A DNA stretch of 64,000 bases from an uncultured Prevotellaceae bacterium (GCA_900318865.1 ONMF01000004.1:124001-188000); one strand, 5' to 3'; counted from the first letter of the stretch, positions 1-11,427 are shown. Numbers and translations: made by a program. The notes: generated by a model not told the origin, from the letters alone.

Positions 1-172
1 AGCCGTCGGCAGTGGTGGTGTAGTGATAGAACTCGTCGCCCACGAGCTTCACGGTGATGGAGTCGCCGCCGGGCTGAGCCACGCGGGCGGGCGACGGGTG
101 GGCCGGCATGGCACCGGCCGCGGCCGTTATGGCGAGTGCTGCCGTGGCCGCAAGCAGTCGTTTTGTGGTCAT
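1..172 (-). CDS. M6-family secreted metalloprotease, N-terminal end only (cut by window edge)
   Basis: Reading from the ATG at 172 down to base 1 gives 57 codons that begin MTTKRLLAATAALAITAAAG, a signal peptide. They continue into GDEFYHYTTTADG, which closely matches the propeptide of the next gene upstream (GDEHFHYMTTADGY in the M6 protease ending at 198). The gap between the two genes is only 25 bp, so they are probably tandem paralogs in one transcript. The catalytic part lies outside the window. The call as an M6-type protease rests on this propeptide similarity alone. Confidence 0.7.
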   Translation of the reverse strand, partial: MTTKRLLAATAALAITAAAGAMPAHPSPARVAQPGGDSITVKLVGDEFYHYTTTADG

Positions 173-197
173 TGGAAGTTTAATTTCTGTTGTATTA

Positions 198-2411
198 TTA
201 GTTGCTCATGAGCATGTTGACGAGCGTGGTGACATCGGCGATGCTCGTTTCACCGTCCTCGTTCACGTCGCTGTAATCATTCGAGCTCCCGTTCATCACC
301 AGGTTCACAAGGGCGGTGACATCGGCAATCGACACCTCGCCGTCGCAGTTCACATCCCCCTTGAGCCGGCCTCCGGACTCGCCGCTGAAGAAGAGCGTGA
401 TGTTGTCGAGATAGTTGGCTGTGTTCTTGTTGCCAGCGGTCATGTTGATGCGGAGCATCACTTCCTGCGTGTTTTTGTAGCTCACGGGCCAGGAAATGGT
501 AACCTTGGAATTGCCTGCCACCGAGATGGCGTCGGCGTTTGATGAGGTTTTCACTATGGTCCATGTGGTGCCGTTGTTCAAGGACTGGTACAATGTGAAT
601 TTGCTGGTGACAGTGGTGGGGTTGTAAATGTTGCACGAAACCCGGTCAATGTCCCGGCTCACGGGTGTGGCCATGGCCACGGCGCTCGGGTTTTTAATGG
701 CCACGGCATGCTCGCCGTCGCAGTTGCTTTCGCCCGGTGCGGTGACATTGCTTTTGGCGAACGACCAGTTGGCAAAGTTGCCTTCCACGTTCTTCAGACC
801 GGTGTTTGTGGTGACATCCATGCCTTCGAAATCTTCGACCAGGGTGTTCAAGGAGGAGGCGTTGCGCACGGTGAATGTGATGACTCCGTCGACTTCGGTG
901 ATATCGGTAATGGCAAATTGATTCTCCTCGCCGCTCCATGTCTTGAGCGAGGGGAGGGTGCTGCTGGTGAGCAGAGTGCTGTTCATCGTTCCCGGGAAGG
1001 GGTCGCTGGACAGGGCGCCCGAGTTGGTGCCGCCGGCGCGCAGCATCTCATAGTATAGGCGTGTGGGGTCGGTGTTCACTTTGTCCTCGATCCACTTCGA
1101 TGTGCTGGTTGAGTCCACACGGCACACGGTCATGCCATGCCCCGGCAGATAGGCGTCCCAGCGGGTTCGTTGGCGGTTGTCGATGATGAAGAATTCCTTG
1201 TTGACAGGTGTCTTGATAATATAGCCCTCGTTGCTGGTGTTCAATGGGTTGAGGGTGTACTCGCCCGGCTCGGTGATGATTTGAGGCTGTGCCCACCCCA
1301 GCTGATAGCGCTCAAAAATCGACAGGCTGGCTGGCGTGCGCGCCATGTTCAGGTCGCAGCCGGCAGCCATTAAATCCCAATCGCCCAAATCGTGCGATTG
1401 ACCGCCGCTCAGGGCATAATCGGTGTCGTAGTGGTCCATCAGCCCCAGCGCGTGGCCAAACTCGTGGCATGGCGTGCCGATGCCGTCGAGGATGTTGTAG
1501 CTGCGCTCGCCAATGAATTCGGTGGAGCATGAGTACATCCCCATCGTCACGCCGTCTTTCTTGATTCGGTAGTTGCTGATATTGCTCTCGTGGGGCCACA
1601 GGTGGTCGGAGTCGCTGCTTGAAGCCGCCGAGGTGCCGGCGAAGATAAAATAAAGCACATCGACATATCCGTCGTTGTCAAAATCGTATTGGCTGAAATC
1701 GACCGTCGCGTCGAGTTGGTTGATGGCATCACGAAAGATTCCAGGGATGCGGCCTTGGGTGCCTTGAGGCTCGTTGACTGAATAGCCCACAGTGACAGGC
1801 CCCACCACATCGAACCGGGGCTCATATTGCCCCATGGAATTGTCGTAGTAATAATCGCGGACACTGCCAGGGAAAGTGCCGTAGGCATTGCGTGAGCCGT
1901 CGGGGTTGGTGTAGCCGGTGTAGTTTTTCTTGTCCATCATGTCTTGGAAAACAGTGTGGATGTCGCTGCGCGAGAACGTGGTGTCGTTAAATTGGATGAG
2001 GATGACCAGTCCGCGCTGAAGCATCGACACCTTGGAGCGGCGGGCAGTGTTGGCGGCGGCGCGGCGGGCACGACCCCGCTGCAGCTCCTGCTGGGCGACG
2101 GCATGCGTGCCGATGTCCTGCAACAGGGCTGTTTCCTGTGCTGTGCGCTGTGCGGCGTCATGGGCGCGAACGTCGGTAATGGTGAGCTCTCCGTTTTGGA
2201 CCCGTGCATATTTCAGATAGCCGTCGCGGTCCTTGAGCACCGTGTAGCCGTCGGCGGTGGTCATGTAGTGGAAATGCTCGTCGCCATGAAGGCGATAGTC
2301 GATGGTTGTGCCGTCGGGCAGTGTGGCGGTGAGCACACCGCGGTAGGCGGGTATGGCTTGAGCGGCGGTGGCCAGCACGATGGCTGCAAGCGAGAGGATA
2401 AATTTTCTCAT
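198..2411 (-). CDS. M6-family metalloprotease with dockerin-like C-terminus
   Basis: A secreted zinc endopeptidase of 737 residues. The start is placed at ATG 2411, because MRKFILSLAAIVLATAAQA is a clean signal peptide; the open frame runs further up but that stretch does not look coding. A propeptide follows, then the M6 (immune inhibitor A-like) catalytic domain with the zinc motif HEFGH at about residues 316-320 and a nearby GLMDHYD. A beta-sandwich region follows. The last 55 residues are two EF-hand-like repeats (GDVNCDGEVSIADVTALVN and SDVNEDGETSIADVTTLVN), a dockerin-like tail also found on five other proteins here. It probably degrades host or dietary protein outside the cell. Confidence 0.9.
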   Translation of the reverse strand: MRKFILSLAAIVLATAAQAIPAYRGVLTATLPDGTTIDYRLHGDEHFHYMTTADGYTVLKDRDGYLKYARVQNGELTITDVRAHDAAQRTAQETALLQDIGTHAVAQQELQRGRARRAAANTARRSKVSMLQRGLVILIQFNDTTFSRSDIHTVFQDMMDKKNYTGYTNPDGSRNAYGTFPGSVRDYYYDNSMGQYEPRFDVVGPVTVGYSVNEPQGTQGRIPGIFRDAINQLDATVDFSQYDFDNDGYVDVLYFIFAGTSAASSSDSDHLWPHESNISNYRIKKDGVTMGMYSCSTEFIGERSYNILDGIGTPCHEFGHALGLMDHYDTDYALSGGQSHDLGDWDLMAAGCDLNMARTPASLSIFERYQLGWAQPQIITEPGEYTLNPLNTSNEGYIIKTPVNKEFFIIDNRQRTRWDAYLPGHGMTVCRVDSTSTSKWIEDKVNTDPTRLYYEMLRAGGTNSGALSSDPFPGTMNSTLLTSSTLPSLKTWSGEENQFAITDITEVDGVITFTVRNASSLNTLVEDFEGMDVTTNTGLKNVEGNFANWSFAKSNVTAPGESNCDGEHAVAIKNPSAVAMATPVSRDIDRVSCNIYNPTTVTSKFTLYQSLNNGTTWTIVKTSSNADAISVAGNSKVTISWPVSYKNTQEVMLRINMTAGNKNTANYLDNITLFFSGESGGRLKGDVNCDGEVSIADVTALVNLVMNGSSNDYSDVNEDGETSIADVTTLVNMLMSN

Positions 2412-2553
2412 ATTAAAAATGTAATTGATGTGTGAATTGCAAATGTAACAATTTTTTGTCACATTTATTTCGCTTTCATGCAAAAGGCATGCGAAAATAA
2501 CGAAAAATAACATAGCGGCAGCGGGATGCTGAGCCTTGAGGCGGCTTAGCCCC

Positions 2554-3348
2554 TCAAAAACACCAGGCTGGCAAATTGCAGGCACGCTCCACTGTGGCCT
2601 CGACCTGGGGCGGCAAAACCTTGAAAAAGTCCAGGCCGGTGAGCTCCTCCACGCGGTCGACGCTCACGGCATAATGCCGCAGTGGCCGGTTACACGGGCC
2701 GTTGTCGTAGATGAAGCCGATGGCCCGCATCCGGGGGCGTGCCGTGGGGGCTATCACCACCTTGAAGAAGCGCTCGGGAACCACCACATTGCTGGACGGC
2801 AGCACCGAGTCGGTGGCTGAAGGAACCGGGCCGGCAAGCACCACGAGCACACTGTCGCGGGCAACCCATTCGCGCACCTTCTCTTCGAGTTTGCTCCATC
2901 CGCCGGAATTGAGGGCCGATGATTGCGGACACACGTTGGTCATGAAAAACGTTTGTGCCATGGCCGTCTCGTTCCAAGCCATGTCGGCCGCCGGCACCAT
3001 GTGCCCGCGAGCCAGCCCGCTTCCGCGATAAGCGTTGGGCGGCGGACACCCCGTCACACGGTCGTCGGCCGTGAACTGGTCGTGCCGGGCCACGGTGCCG
3101 TTCAGGTGCTCACGGGTCAGCACATAGGCGGTGCAGTTGGGGCGGTGCGCGGTGGGGTTGAAGTCGACACAAAACGCGTCGTAGTCGACATGAACATTTA
3201 CCATGCCGGCCGGCGTGGCAACGGCGGTGAGACTGTCGACCATGGCGGCTGTGACCTTTGTGGCTGCCACAGCATCCTGCCGCCAGGGCTGCTGCCACAG
3301 CAGGAGTGTGGCCATCACCATCATGATTGCTATCCACCATTTCAGCAT
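2554..3348 (-). CDS. DNA/RNA non-specific endonuclease (NucA/NUC1 family)
   Basis: 264 residues. An N-terminal hydrophobic segment (about residues 4-18) is a signal peptide or anchor, so the enzyme acts outside the cytoplasm. The beta-beta-alpha-metal nuclease motif is seen as ARGHMVPAAD at residues 113-122, with the catalytic His at 116; the family usually has DRGH, here the Asp is Ala. The metal-ligand Asn lies in TNVCPQ near 138. The length is normal for bacterial family members. It likely cleaves extracellular DNA or RNA for nutrition. It ends 142 bp upstream of the protease start and could share a transcript. Confidence 0.88.
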   Translation of the reverse strand: MLKWWIAIMMVMATLLLWQQPWRQDAVAATKVTAAMVDSLTAVATPAGMVNVHVDYDAFCVDFNPTAHRPNCTAYVLTREHLNGTVARHDQFTADDRVTGCPPPNAYRGSGLARGHMVPAADMAWNETAMAQTFFMTNVCPQSSALNSGGWSKLEEKVREWVARDSVLVVLAGPVPSATDSVLPSSNVVVPERFFKVVIAPTARPRMRAIGFIYDNGPCNRPLRHYAVSVDRVEELTGLDFFKVLPPQVEATVERACNLPAWCF

Positions 3349-3429
3349 GGGTTGTGTTTTTTATTGATTATAGGTTCGGTGAACAAATTGTTTGTGAATT
3401 ATATGTCGTCGGTGCTCCGGCGATTATTA

Positions 3430-3618
3430 TCATGCCGCCATGTCCCGATTTGCTTGAATAATTCTGCGGAAGGTATATACTGCTGAAGCACAGATGGTGA
3501 TGAAGAATATAATGGGAATGGCCAGAATACCCCTCACGATATTCCATATAAAGATCCAAGCGTCGTATGCCAAGGTCCATCCTATAAAAATAGAACGTTG
3601 AAACACAAGCGATGGCAA
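3430..3618 (-). pseudogene. possible small membrane protein or remnant
   Basis: A minus-strand frame with a TTG start at 3618 encodes 62 residues with two hydrophobic stretches, ending in TFRRIIQANRDMAA. The frame stays open upstream to a TGA near 3674 and that stretch also reads like membrane protein (for example YLCIFSFVLPSLVF), but it contains no ATG. It may be the 3' end of a decayed gene. No family was recognised. Confidence 0.25.
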
Positions 3619-3975
3619 AACAAATGAGAAAATACATAAATAATCCGCATTAACGTGAGTTCGATGGATGAATCATATAAACAGTGGTGTTTTTAGTGAT
3701 GCTGTCATGCAAAAACACAGCTAAAAACAACCGCTATTTTTCTTTAAGACAAAATTATAGAATTTATTTCAATCTGCGGCGATTTATGCAAAATTTTTGT
3801 GATACCACAGGTACTGAATGAATAGCGAAGCATTTTGCTTGTCTCAATCAATACGAGATTTTTGACATTCTCTATCGCGTAGGGAAAGAGAATCGATACC
3901 TTCAAGTCAAATGTGCAGGTGCCCCCGTTTTTCACCTTTTTTGATGCGGCATGGGTCGATATCGGGAAAAAGTTG

Positions 3976-3983
3976 TAACTTTG
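3976..3983 (+). promoter_or_regulatory. promoter -7 element for pepT
   Basis: TAACTTTG matches the Bacteroidota -7 consensus TAnnTTTG, 31 bp before the pepT ATG. No good TTTG -33 box is seen at the usual 19-20 bp upstream. Confidence 0.55.
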
Positions 3984-4014
3984 CGTCACAGAAACCAAAA
4001 AAAACGATAATACT

Positions 4015-5235
4015 ATGAACAATTTAGTTGAACGCTTTCTGCGCTATGTGAAATTTGACACGCAAAGCGATGAACTCACCAACCTCACACCGTCCACCCC
4101 CGGACAGATGGTGTTTGCACAAGCACTTGAGAAAGAGCTGCAGCAAATGGGCCTGGCCGATATCTCGCTCGATGAGAACGGATACCTCTTTGCCACCTTG
4201 CCCGGTAATTGTGACCATCCCGTGCCCACACTGGGATTCATTGCCCATATGGACACTGCCCCCGACATGAGCGGACATGATGTGAAGCCGCGCATCGTCG
4301 ACTATCAGGGCGGCCCCATCACGCTCAATGCCGAGCAAGGCATCGTGCTCGACCCTGCTCAATTTCCCGAACTCAACGACTATGTGGGCCAGCAACTCAT
4401 CGTCACCGACGGCACCACACTGCTCGGTGCCGATGACAAGGCCGGTATCGCCGAGATATTGTCGGCCGTGGAGTGGCTGCAGCAGCACCCCGAGGTGAAG
4501 CATGGCGACATCCGCATCGGGTTCAACCCCGACGAGGAAATCGGGCTGGGCGCCCACCACTTCGACGTGGAGCGATTCGGTGCCGACTGGGCCTACACTA
4601 TGGATGGCGGCGCTGTGGGCGAGCTGGAATACGAGAATTTCAACGCCGCGTCGGCCCGCATCACCTTCAGGGGGCTGAATGTGCATCCGGGTGCCGCCAA
4701 GCACAAGATGCTCAACTCCATTCGCGTGGCCAACCAGTTTGCCATCATGCTTCCTCGCTGGGAAACCCCCGAGCATACCGAGGGTTATGAAGGCTTTTAC
4801 CACTTGATTTCCTTCCAGGGCACCGTGGAGAAGACCACGCTCACCTACATCCTGCGCGACCACGACCGTGCACGCTTCGAGAGCCGCAAGCGCGAGATTG
4901 AGCATCTGTGCCACAAGGTGAATTGCGAGTTCCCGGGCTGTGCCGAGGCCGAGATCAAGGACCAGTATTATAACATGCGGGAAAAGATTGAGCCCGTGAT
5001 GCACATTATCGAGGTGGCTGAGCAAGCCATGAAAAATGCCGGTGTCACACCCCGTGTGCAGCCCATCAGGGGCGGAACCGACGGAGCCCAGCTCTCATTC
5101 AAAGGCCTGCCGTGTCCCAATATTTTTGCCGGCGGCATGAATATGCACGGCCGCTATGAGTATGTGCCCATCCCATCGATGGAAAAAGCAAGCCAAACCA
5201 TCATCGAAATTTGCAAGATTGTGGCGCAAAAATAA
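4015..5235 (+). CDS. pepT: peptidase T (tripeptide aminopeptidase)
   Basis: A cytoplasmic M20-family zinc peptidase that removes the N-terminal residue from tripeptides. Its 406 residues match PepT length. Zinc-site motifs are in place: AHMDTAPD (His78), GADDKAG (bridging Asp140), [10 protein letters not shown] (Glu174/175) and the [12 protein letters not shown] segment near the C-terminus. It stands alone, with its own -7 element upstream and tRNA-Lys downstream. The ATG at 4015 begins the conserved N-terminus. Confidence 0.96.
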   Translation: MNNLVERFLRYVKFDTQSDELTNLTPSTPGQMVFAQALEKELQQMGLADISLDENGYLFATLPGNCDHPVPTLGFIAHMDTAPDMSGHDVKPRIVDYQGGPITLNAEQGIVLDPAQFPELNDYVGQQLIVTDGTTLLGADDKAGIAEILSAVEWLQQHPEVKHGDIRIGFNPDEEIGLGAHHFDVERFGADWAYTMDGGAVGELEYENFNAASARITFRGLNVHPGAAKHKMLNSIRVANQFAIMLPRWETPEHTEGYEGFYHLISFQGTVEKTTLTYILRDHDRARFESRKREIEHLCHKVNCEFPGCAEAEIKDQYYNMREKIEPVMHIIEVAEQAMKNAGVTPRVQPIRGGTDGAQLSFKGLPCPNIFAGGMNMHGRYEYVPIPSMEKASQTIIEICKIVAQK

Positions 5236-5264
5236 GAAAAATGAAAATATTTGGCATTTTTCCA

Positions 5265-5294
5265 TTGCCAATTACCATTTTTTGATTACCTTTG
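5265..5294 (+). promoter_or_regulatory. promoter for tRNA-Lys
   Basis: TTGC at 5265-5268, an 18-bp spacer and TACCTTTG at 5287-5294 fit the TTTG/TAnnTTTG Bacteroidota promoter. The mature tRNA starts 17 bp further on. Confidence 0.6.
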
Positions 5295-5310
5295 CACCGC
5301 AAAAAACGGA

Positions 5311-5383
5311 GATTCGCTAGCTCAGCTGGCAGAGCACAACACTTTTAATGTTGGGGTCCTGGGTTCGAATCCCAGGCGGATCA
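5311..5383 (+). tRNA. tRNA-Lys (anticodon UUU)
   Basis: A full cloverleaf can be drawn. The acceptor stem is GATTCGC with GCGGATC (one G-U pair) plus discriminator A at 5383. The D-arm is GCTCAGCTGGCAGAGC. The anticodon stem CAACA/TGTTG encloses loop CTTTTAA, giving anticodon TTT. The T-arm is CTGGG-TTCGAAT-CCCAG. CCA is not encoded. Confidence 0.97.
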
Positions 5384-5390
5384 CGAAAAA

Positions 5391-5415
5391 GGGCAGCTCA
5401 AAAGCTGCCCTTTTT
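5391..5415 (+). terminator. Rho-independent terminator after tRNA-Lys
   Basis: A perfect 8-bp stem GGGCAGCT/AGCTGCCC with a CAAA loop is followed directly by five T. Confidence 0.88.
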
Positions 5416-5463
5416 GTGAAATGGCTTTTCGGGTGGATTTTTGCAAAGTGTGGGGCCGTGGGG

Positions 5464-5494
5464 TTGTGACTGTCGGGGTTTTGTTGTACCTTTG
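5464..5494 (+). promoter_or_regulatory. promoter for the LOG-like/TrmH operon
   Basis: TTGT at 5464-5467, a 19-bp spacer and TACCTTTG at 5487-5494 lie 56 bp before the ATG at 5551. Confidence 0.6.
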
Positions 5495-5550
5495 TGACAA
5501 GCTGAGAATACCACTTGCTGTTGAACTCCCCTTAATAATAACTGAAAGCC

Positions 5551-6519
5551 ATGATTAAGTCGCCCGTTACTGATTTTGAAGCAATCGCCAACTACCTGCG
5601 CGATGTCCCCTTTGATGTGACCCGTCGCCAGCTATATTCGGCCGCCGACCTCTACGAAGGTTACGACCCCAATCACCCGGCCACGTTTGAGACCTGCTAC
5701 GACACCCGCGTTTACCGCCATTTTATTGCCAAGGGCAAGCAAGCCACCGACGTCAACGAGTCGCTTGCCCGCACACTGCACGACCATGGCGTTCACATTG
5801 CCCTCAACGAGTTTTTCGACAATCATGCGCCACGCTTGTGCGTGGGCGTGATGGGCGGTCATGCCTTGCGCCGCACCGATAAGATGTTTGCCGACATCGT
5901 CAGGCTGAGTAAGCAACTCACCGAACAAGGCTTTTTCATGCTCAGTGGCGGTGGGCCTGGAGCCATGGAGGCCACCCACCTGGGAGCCTGGCTGGCAGGC
6001 CGTGACGAGGATGCTGTGGCCGACGCACTGTCGATGCTCCAGGCGGCTCCGTCGTTCTCCGATGCCGGCTGGCTGTCATCGGCTTTCAGCGTGATGGAGC
6101 GCTATCCGCAGCAGCGCTATGTGAGTTTGGGCATCCCCACATGGCACTATGGCCATGAGCCCAGCACCCCATTTGCCACCCACATCGCCAAGCTGTTCGA
6201 GAACAGCGTGCGTGAGGACTCCATCCTCACGCTGGCCTACGGCGGCATCATCTACACCCCCGGCAGTGCCGGCACCATGCAGGAAATCTTCCAGGACGCC
6301 GTGCAGAACCATTATCTGTCGTTCGGCTTCTCGAGCCCGATGATTTTCCTCGGAACTGAGTTCTGGACCCGTGAGATGCCCGTCTATCCCTTGCTGCAAA
6401 CCCTTTCTGAGGCAGGAAAATATAAAAACTTGTTGCTTTCCCTCACCGACGATGCCGCTCAAGTGCTGGCCGAATTGCGGCGGTTCCGCGACAGCGCGCC
6501 CGGTGAGTCGATGTCTTAA
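5551..6519 (+). CDS. LOG-family Rossmann-fold protein
   Basis: 322 residues, longer than a typical cytokinin-type LOG phosphoribohydrolase. The nucleotide-binding motifs are visible: GGGPGAMEA at 133-141 and PGSAGTMQE at 237-245, the latter a variant of PGGxGTxxE with Ser for the second Gly. The region before residue 95 is an extra N-terminal part. LOG enzymes release free base from nucleoside monophosphates; the substrate here cannot be told from sequence. It is first in a two-gene operon, with the methyltransferase starting 11 bp after its stop. Confidence 0.82.
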   Translation: MIKSPVTDFEAIANYLRDVPFDVTRRQLYSAADLYEGYDPNHPATFETCYDTRVYRHFIAKGKQATDVNESLARTLHDHGVHIALNEFFDNHAPRLCVGVMGGHALRRTDKMFADIVRLSKQLTEQGFFMLSGGGPGAMEATHLGAWLAGRDEDAVADALSMLQAAPSFSDAGWLSSAFSVMERYPQQRYVSLGIPTWHYGHEPSTPFATHIAKLFENSVREDSILTLAYGGIIYTPGSAGTMQEIFQDAVQNHYLSFGFSSPMIFLGTEFWTREMPVYPLLQTLSEAGKYKNLLLSLTDDAAQVLAELRRFRDSAPGESMS

Positions 6520-6530
6520 CTTTTCCCGTC

Positions 6531-7334
6531 ATGCCCGTCATTGAAATCACATCGCTCGATCATCCCGGTGTGGAGGTGTTCGGCACCCTCACCGAGGCCC
6601 AGCTGCGCAACCGCTTGGAGCCATCCAAGGGAATCTTCATCGCCGAGAGCCCCAAGGTGATAACAGTTGCCCTCGATGCCGGCTATGAGCCGGTGTCGCT
6701 GTTGTGCGAACGCCGTCACATCGCCGGCGACGCCGCCCCCGTCATTGCCCGCTGCGGCCATTCGGTGCCCGTCTATACCGGCGACCGCAGTCTGCTGTCG
6801 TCGCTCACCGGCTACACACTCACCCGTGGTGTGCTGTGCGCCATGCGGCGGCCCATCCCACGGCCGGTGGAGCAGGTGTGCCACGATGCCAGCCGGGTGG
6901 TGGTGATTGACGATGTGACCGACACTACCAATATCGGGGCCATCTTCCGCTCGGCGGCGGCACTTGGCATTGATGCGGTGCTGCTCACGCCCACGGCGTG
7001 CGACCCGTTGAACCGCCGTGCGGTGCGCGTGTCGATGGGGTCGGTGTTTTTGGTGCCGTGGACGAGGCTCGACGGCGGCTTGGAGCAGCTTCATGCGATG
7101 GGATTCAAATCGGTGGCGATGGCACTTACCGACCATTCGGTGCCCATCGACGACCCGGCACTCGTGGCCGAGCCCCGGCTGGCCATCGTCATGGGCACAG
7201 AGGGCGACGGCCTGCCGGCCAGCACCATTGCCGCCACACACTATGTGGCGCGCATTCCCATGAGCCATCACGTCGACTCGCTCAATGTGGCGGCTGCCGC
7301 CGCGGTGGCGTTCTGGCAGTTGCGGCGGCGTTGA
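6531..7334 (+). CDS. TrmH/SpoU-family RNA 2'-O-methyltransferase
   Basis: 267 residues with the SPOUT methyltransferase knot near the C-terminus. The SAM-site motifs are IVMGTEGDGLP and MSHHVDSLNVAAAAAVAFW, with DVTDTTNIGAIFRSAAALGI earlier. The N-terminal third is a substrate-binding extension of the kind seen in 23S rRNA/tRNA ribose methylases. The exact target (rRNA or tRNA site) is not determined. It follows the LOG-like gene closely and is likely co-transcribed with it. Confidence 0.9.
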   Translation: MPVIEITSLDHPGVEVFGTLTEAQLRNRLEPSKGIFIAESPKVITVALDAGYEPVSLLCERRHIAGDAAPVIARCGHSVPVYTGDRSLLSSLTGYTLTRGVLCAMRRPIPRPVEQVCHDASRVVVIDDVTDTTNIGAIFRSAAALGIDAVLLTPTACDPLNRRAVRVSMGSVFLVPWTRLDGGLEQLHAMGFKSVAMALTDHSVPIDDPALVAEPRLAIVMGTEGDGLPASTIAATHYVARIPMSHHVDSLNVAAAAAVAFWQLRRR

Positions 7335-7353
7335 CGTTTTACGTGGCTTGTGC

Positions 7354-7384
7354 TTTGAAAATTTCACAAGATTGCTTAAATTTG
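7354..7384 (+). promoter_or_regulatory. promoter for esterase/asparaginase operon
   Basis: TTTG at 7354-7357, exactly 19 bp of spacer and TAAATTTG at 7377-7384. This is one of the best matches to the Bacteroidota consensus in the window, 23 bp before the ATG at 7408. Confidence 0.75.
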
Positions 7385-7407
7385 TACTTCTAAACCATTA
7401 TAAGAAA

Positions 7408-8301
7408 ATGAGAATCATCAAACTCAATCTGCTGGCATTGCTGGTGCTGCTCGCCACCAATGTGGCGTGCGCGCAGCGTGGCCCGGCCTATGACGATGAA
7501 ATAGAGGTGGCCACCCAGCCGCAGGCCGAAACCGTGCAAGTGAAATCGGCAAAAATGGGTCGCAACATCCCCGTTGTGGTGACTGTCCCCGAGCAGTACT
7601 TTGATGCCGACCTGCAAGAAGAATTGTTCCCGGTGGTGTATCTGCTGCACGGGGCCGACGGCGACTGTAACAACTGGCCCAACAAGGCCGACCTGGATGG
7701 ACTGGCCAGCGACTTCGGCGTGATTATCGTTTGTCCCGACGGGCAGGACAGTTGGTACTTCGACTCGCCCATCGACCCTAAATTCCAGTTTGAGACGTTT
7801 GTGGCCCAGGAACTGGTGGATTACGTCGACCACCACTATCGCACTTTCCGTGACAAGGACATGCGTGCCATTACCGGGCTGAGCATGGGAGGTCACGGGG
7901 CATTGTGGCTGGCGTTCAGGCATCCCGACGTGTTCGGGGCTTGTGGCTCGATGAGTGGCGGCGTGGACATCACCCAGTTCCCCGACCGCTGGAAAATCGA
8001 TCAGCGGCTGGGGCCGTGGGCGGCCAACAAGCAGCGCTGGGCCGACCATGCAGTCATCAATCTGGTCCCCTCGGTCAAGCCCGGCCAGCACATTATCATC
8101 GACGATGGTTACAGCGACATCTTCTATAAAGTGAACCTGGCACTGCACGAGGCGCTGATGCAGTACAAGATTCCGCACGAGTTCACCGTGAGGCCCGGAG
8201 CACACACCTGGGATTACTGGGTGAGTGCGCTCGACCATCACATGCTCTTCTTTTCGAAGGCTTTTGCCGAAGCCTCCGAGAAAATGACCACCGAAAACTA
8301 A
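7408..8301 (+). CDS. secreted alpha/beta-hydrolase esterase (esterase D-like)
   Basis: 297 residues from ATG 7408, chosen because MRIIKLNLLALLVLLATNVA is a signal peptide, cut near ACA-Q, and because a strong promoter lies just upstream. The nucleophile elbow GLSMGGHGA puts the catalytic Ser at about residue 159. VVYLLHGADGD supplies the oxyanion region, and the C-terminal HTWDYW carries the likely catalytic His. This pattern is typical of the putative esterase family that includes carbohydrate acetyl/feruloyl esterases and antigen-85-like proteins. The substrate is unknown. It is followed 12 bp later by asparaginase. Confidence 0.86.
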   Translation: MRIIKLNLLALLVLLATNVACAQRGPAYDDEIEVATQPQAETVQVKSAKMGRNIPVVVTVPEQYFDADLQEELFPVVYLLHGADGDCNNWPNKADLDGLASDFGVIIVCPDGQDSWYFDSPIDPKFQFETFVAQELVDYVDHHYRTFRDKDMRAITGLSMGGHGALWLAFRHPDVFGACGSMSGGVDITQFPDRWKIDQRLGPWAANKQRWADHAVINLVPSVKPGQHIIIDDGYSDIFYKVNLALHEALMQYKIPHEFTVRPGAHTWDYWVSALDHHMLFFSKAFAEASEKMTTEN

Positions 8302-8313
8302 AAAACCACCACC

Positions 8314-9354
8314 ATGCCCAGCAGTTCACGTCCCAAAATTCTGATTATCTACACCGGTGGCACCATCGGCATGATTGAGAATCCGGTCACCCACACGTTG
8401 CAGCCGTTCGACTTCTCGCATCTTATCGACAATGTGCCCAAAGTCAAGAAACTGGCCTACGACATCGAGCATCTTCAGTTCGACCCGCCCATTGACAGCT
8501 CGAACATGAATCCCACCCATTGGGCCGAGATAGCGCTGGCTATCGAGAAGCACTATGACGCTTTCGACGGTTTTGTGGTGCTTCACGGCACCGATACGAT
8601 GGCTTTCACGGCATCGGCACTGAGCTTTATGCTCGAGAATCTTCACAAGCCCGTGATTATCACCGGGTCGCAGCTGCCCATCGGCGAGGTTCGGACCGAT
8701 GGTGAGGAAAACCTGATCACGGCCTTGCAGGTGGCGGCGGCCGTGGATGCGCATGGCCAGGCCATGGTGCAAGAAGTGGCCATCCTGTTCGAGAACTATC
8801 TGTGGCGAGGCAATCGCAGCACCAAGATGAGTGCCGACAACTTCAATGCCTTCCGCAGTAACAACTATCCCGAGCTGGCCCGCATCGGGCTTGATATCAC
8901 CTTCAACACCGGAGCGCTTTATCGCTCGCCGTCGCGTCGGCCCTTGAAGGTTCGTCCCGTTATGGACCTGAATGTGATGTTTCTTGAACTGCACCCCGGC
9001 ATGACCGACACCACCCTGCGGCACCTGCTTTCCACGCCGGGCATCAAGGGCATTGTGCTGAAGACCTATGGCGCCGGCAATGCCCCCACCGACGCCACTT
9101 TCATGCGCCTCATCTGCGAGGCCGTGCAGCGGGGTGTGGTGATTCTCAACGTCACGCAGTGTGTGAATGGCGGTGTGGACAACACGCTTTACGAAACGGG
9201 TAACTCGCTGGCCGAGGCCGGTGTGATAAGCGGCCACGACATTACCAGCGAGGCTGCTGTCACCAAGCTGATGTACCTCTTCGGGATGGGCCTTGCGCCC
9301 GATGCCGTGAAGCACTATCTGGAGTGCGACCTGTGTGGTGAAGTCACCCTGTGA
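8314..9354 (+). CDS. ansA: L-asparaginase, type I
   Basis: A 346-residue cytoplasmic amidohydrolase converting L-asparagine to aspartate and ammonia. The first catalytic Thr sits in YTGGTIGM (Thr17) and the second in HGTDTMAFTASAL; GSQLPIGEVRTDGEENL is also diagnostic. There is no signal peptide, as expected for type I. It is the second gene of the operon with the esterase and ends before a strong terminator. Confidence 0.94.
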   Translation: MPSSSRPKILIIYTGGTIGMIENPVTHTLQPFDFSHLIDNVPKVKKLAYDIEHLQFDPPIDSSNMNPTHWAEIALAIEKHYDAFDGFVVLHGTDTMAFTASALSFMLENLHKPVIITGSQLPIGEVRTDGEENLITALQVAAAVDAHGQAMVQEVAILFENYLWRGNRSTKMSADNFNAFRSNNYPELARIGLDITFNTGALYRSPSRRPLKVRPVMDLNVMFLELHPGMTDTTLRHLLSTPGIKGIVLKTYGAGNAPTDATFMRLICEAVQRGVVILNVTQCVNGGVDNTLYETGNSLAEAGVISGHDITSEAAVTKLMYLFGMGLAPDAVKHYLECDLCGEVTL

Positions 9355-9373
9355 CCGAATTGATGAGAATAAA

Positions 9374-9410
9374 ACAATGAGGCGGGAGTGTTCGGTTCCC
9401 GCCTCATTGT
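9374..9410. terminator. bidirectional terminator between ansA and the lytic transglycosylase
   Basis: A perfect 14-bp inverted repeat (9374-9387 with 9397-9410, around GAGGCGGGA) encloses a 9-base loop. T-rich sequence follows on the plus strand (TTTTG) and A-rich sequence precedes it, so it can serve both converging genes. Confidence 0.85.
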
Positions 9411-9433
9411 TTTGCCCCGGCATGCGTCGCGTC

Positions 9434-11404
<1,971 letters not shown>

Positions 11405-11427
11405 ATATTCATTGTTTTCTGTGGTTG

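Larger units (their letters stand above)
3349..4014. other. AT-rich intergenic region without a convincing gene
   Basis: About 660 bp between the nuclease and pepT, clearly AT-richer than its surroundings. It holds a possible membrane-protein remnant on the minus strand (3430-3618) and, at its right end, the pepT promoter. Other open frames here lack plausible starts or composition. I see no RNA gene. Confidence 0.6.

Noticed and set aside
3744..4022. 92-codon minus-strand open frame before pepT
   Set aside because: It overlaps the pepT promoter and start, and the translation shows no domain or convincing start.
4024..5025. Long minus-strand open frame opposite pepT
   Set aside because: It is the antisense shadow of a strongly conserved gene in GC-rich sequence; its translation is His/Gly/Val-rich without motifs.
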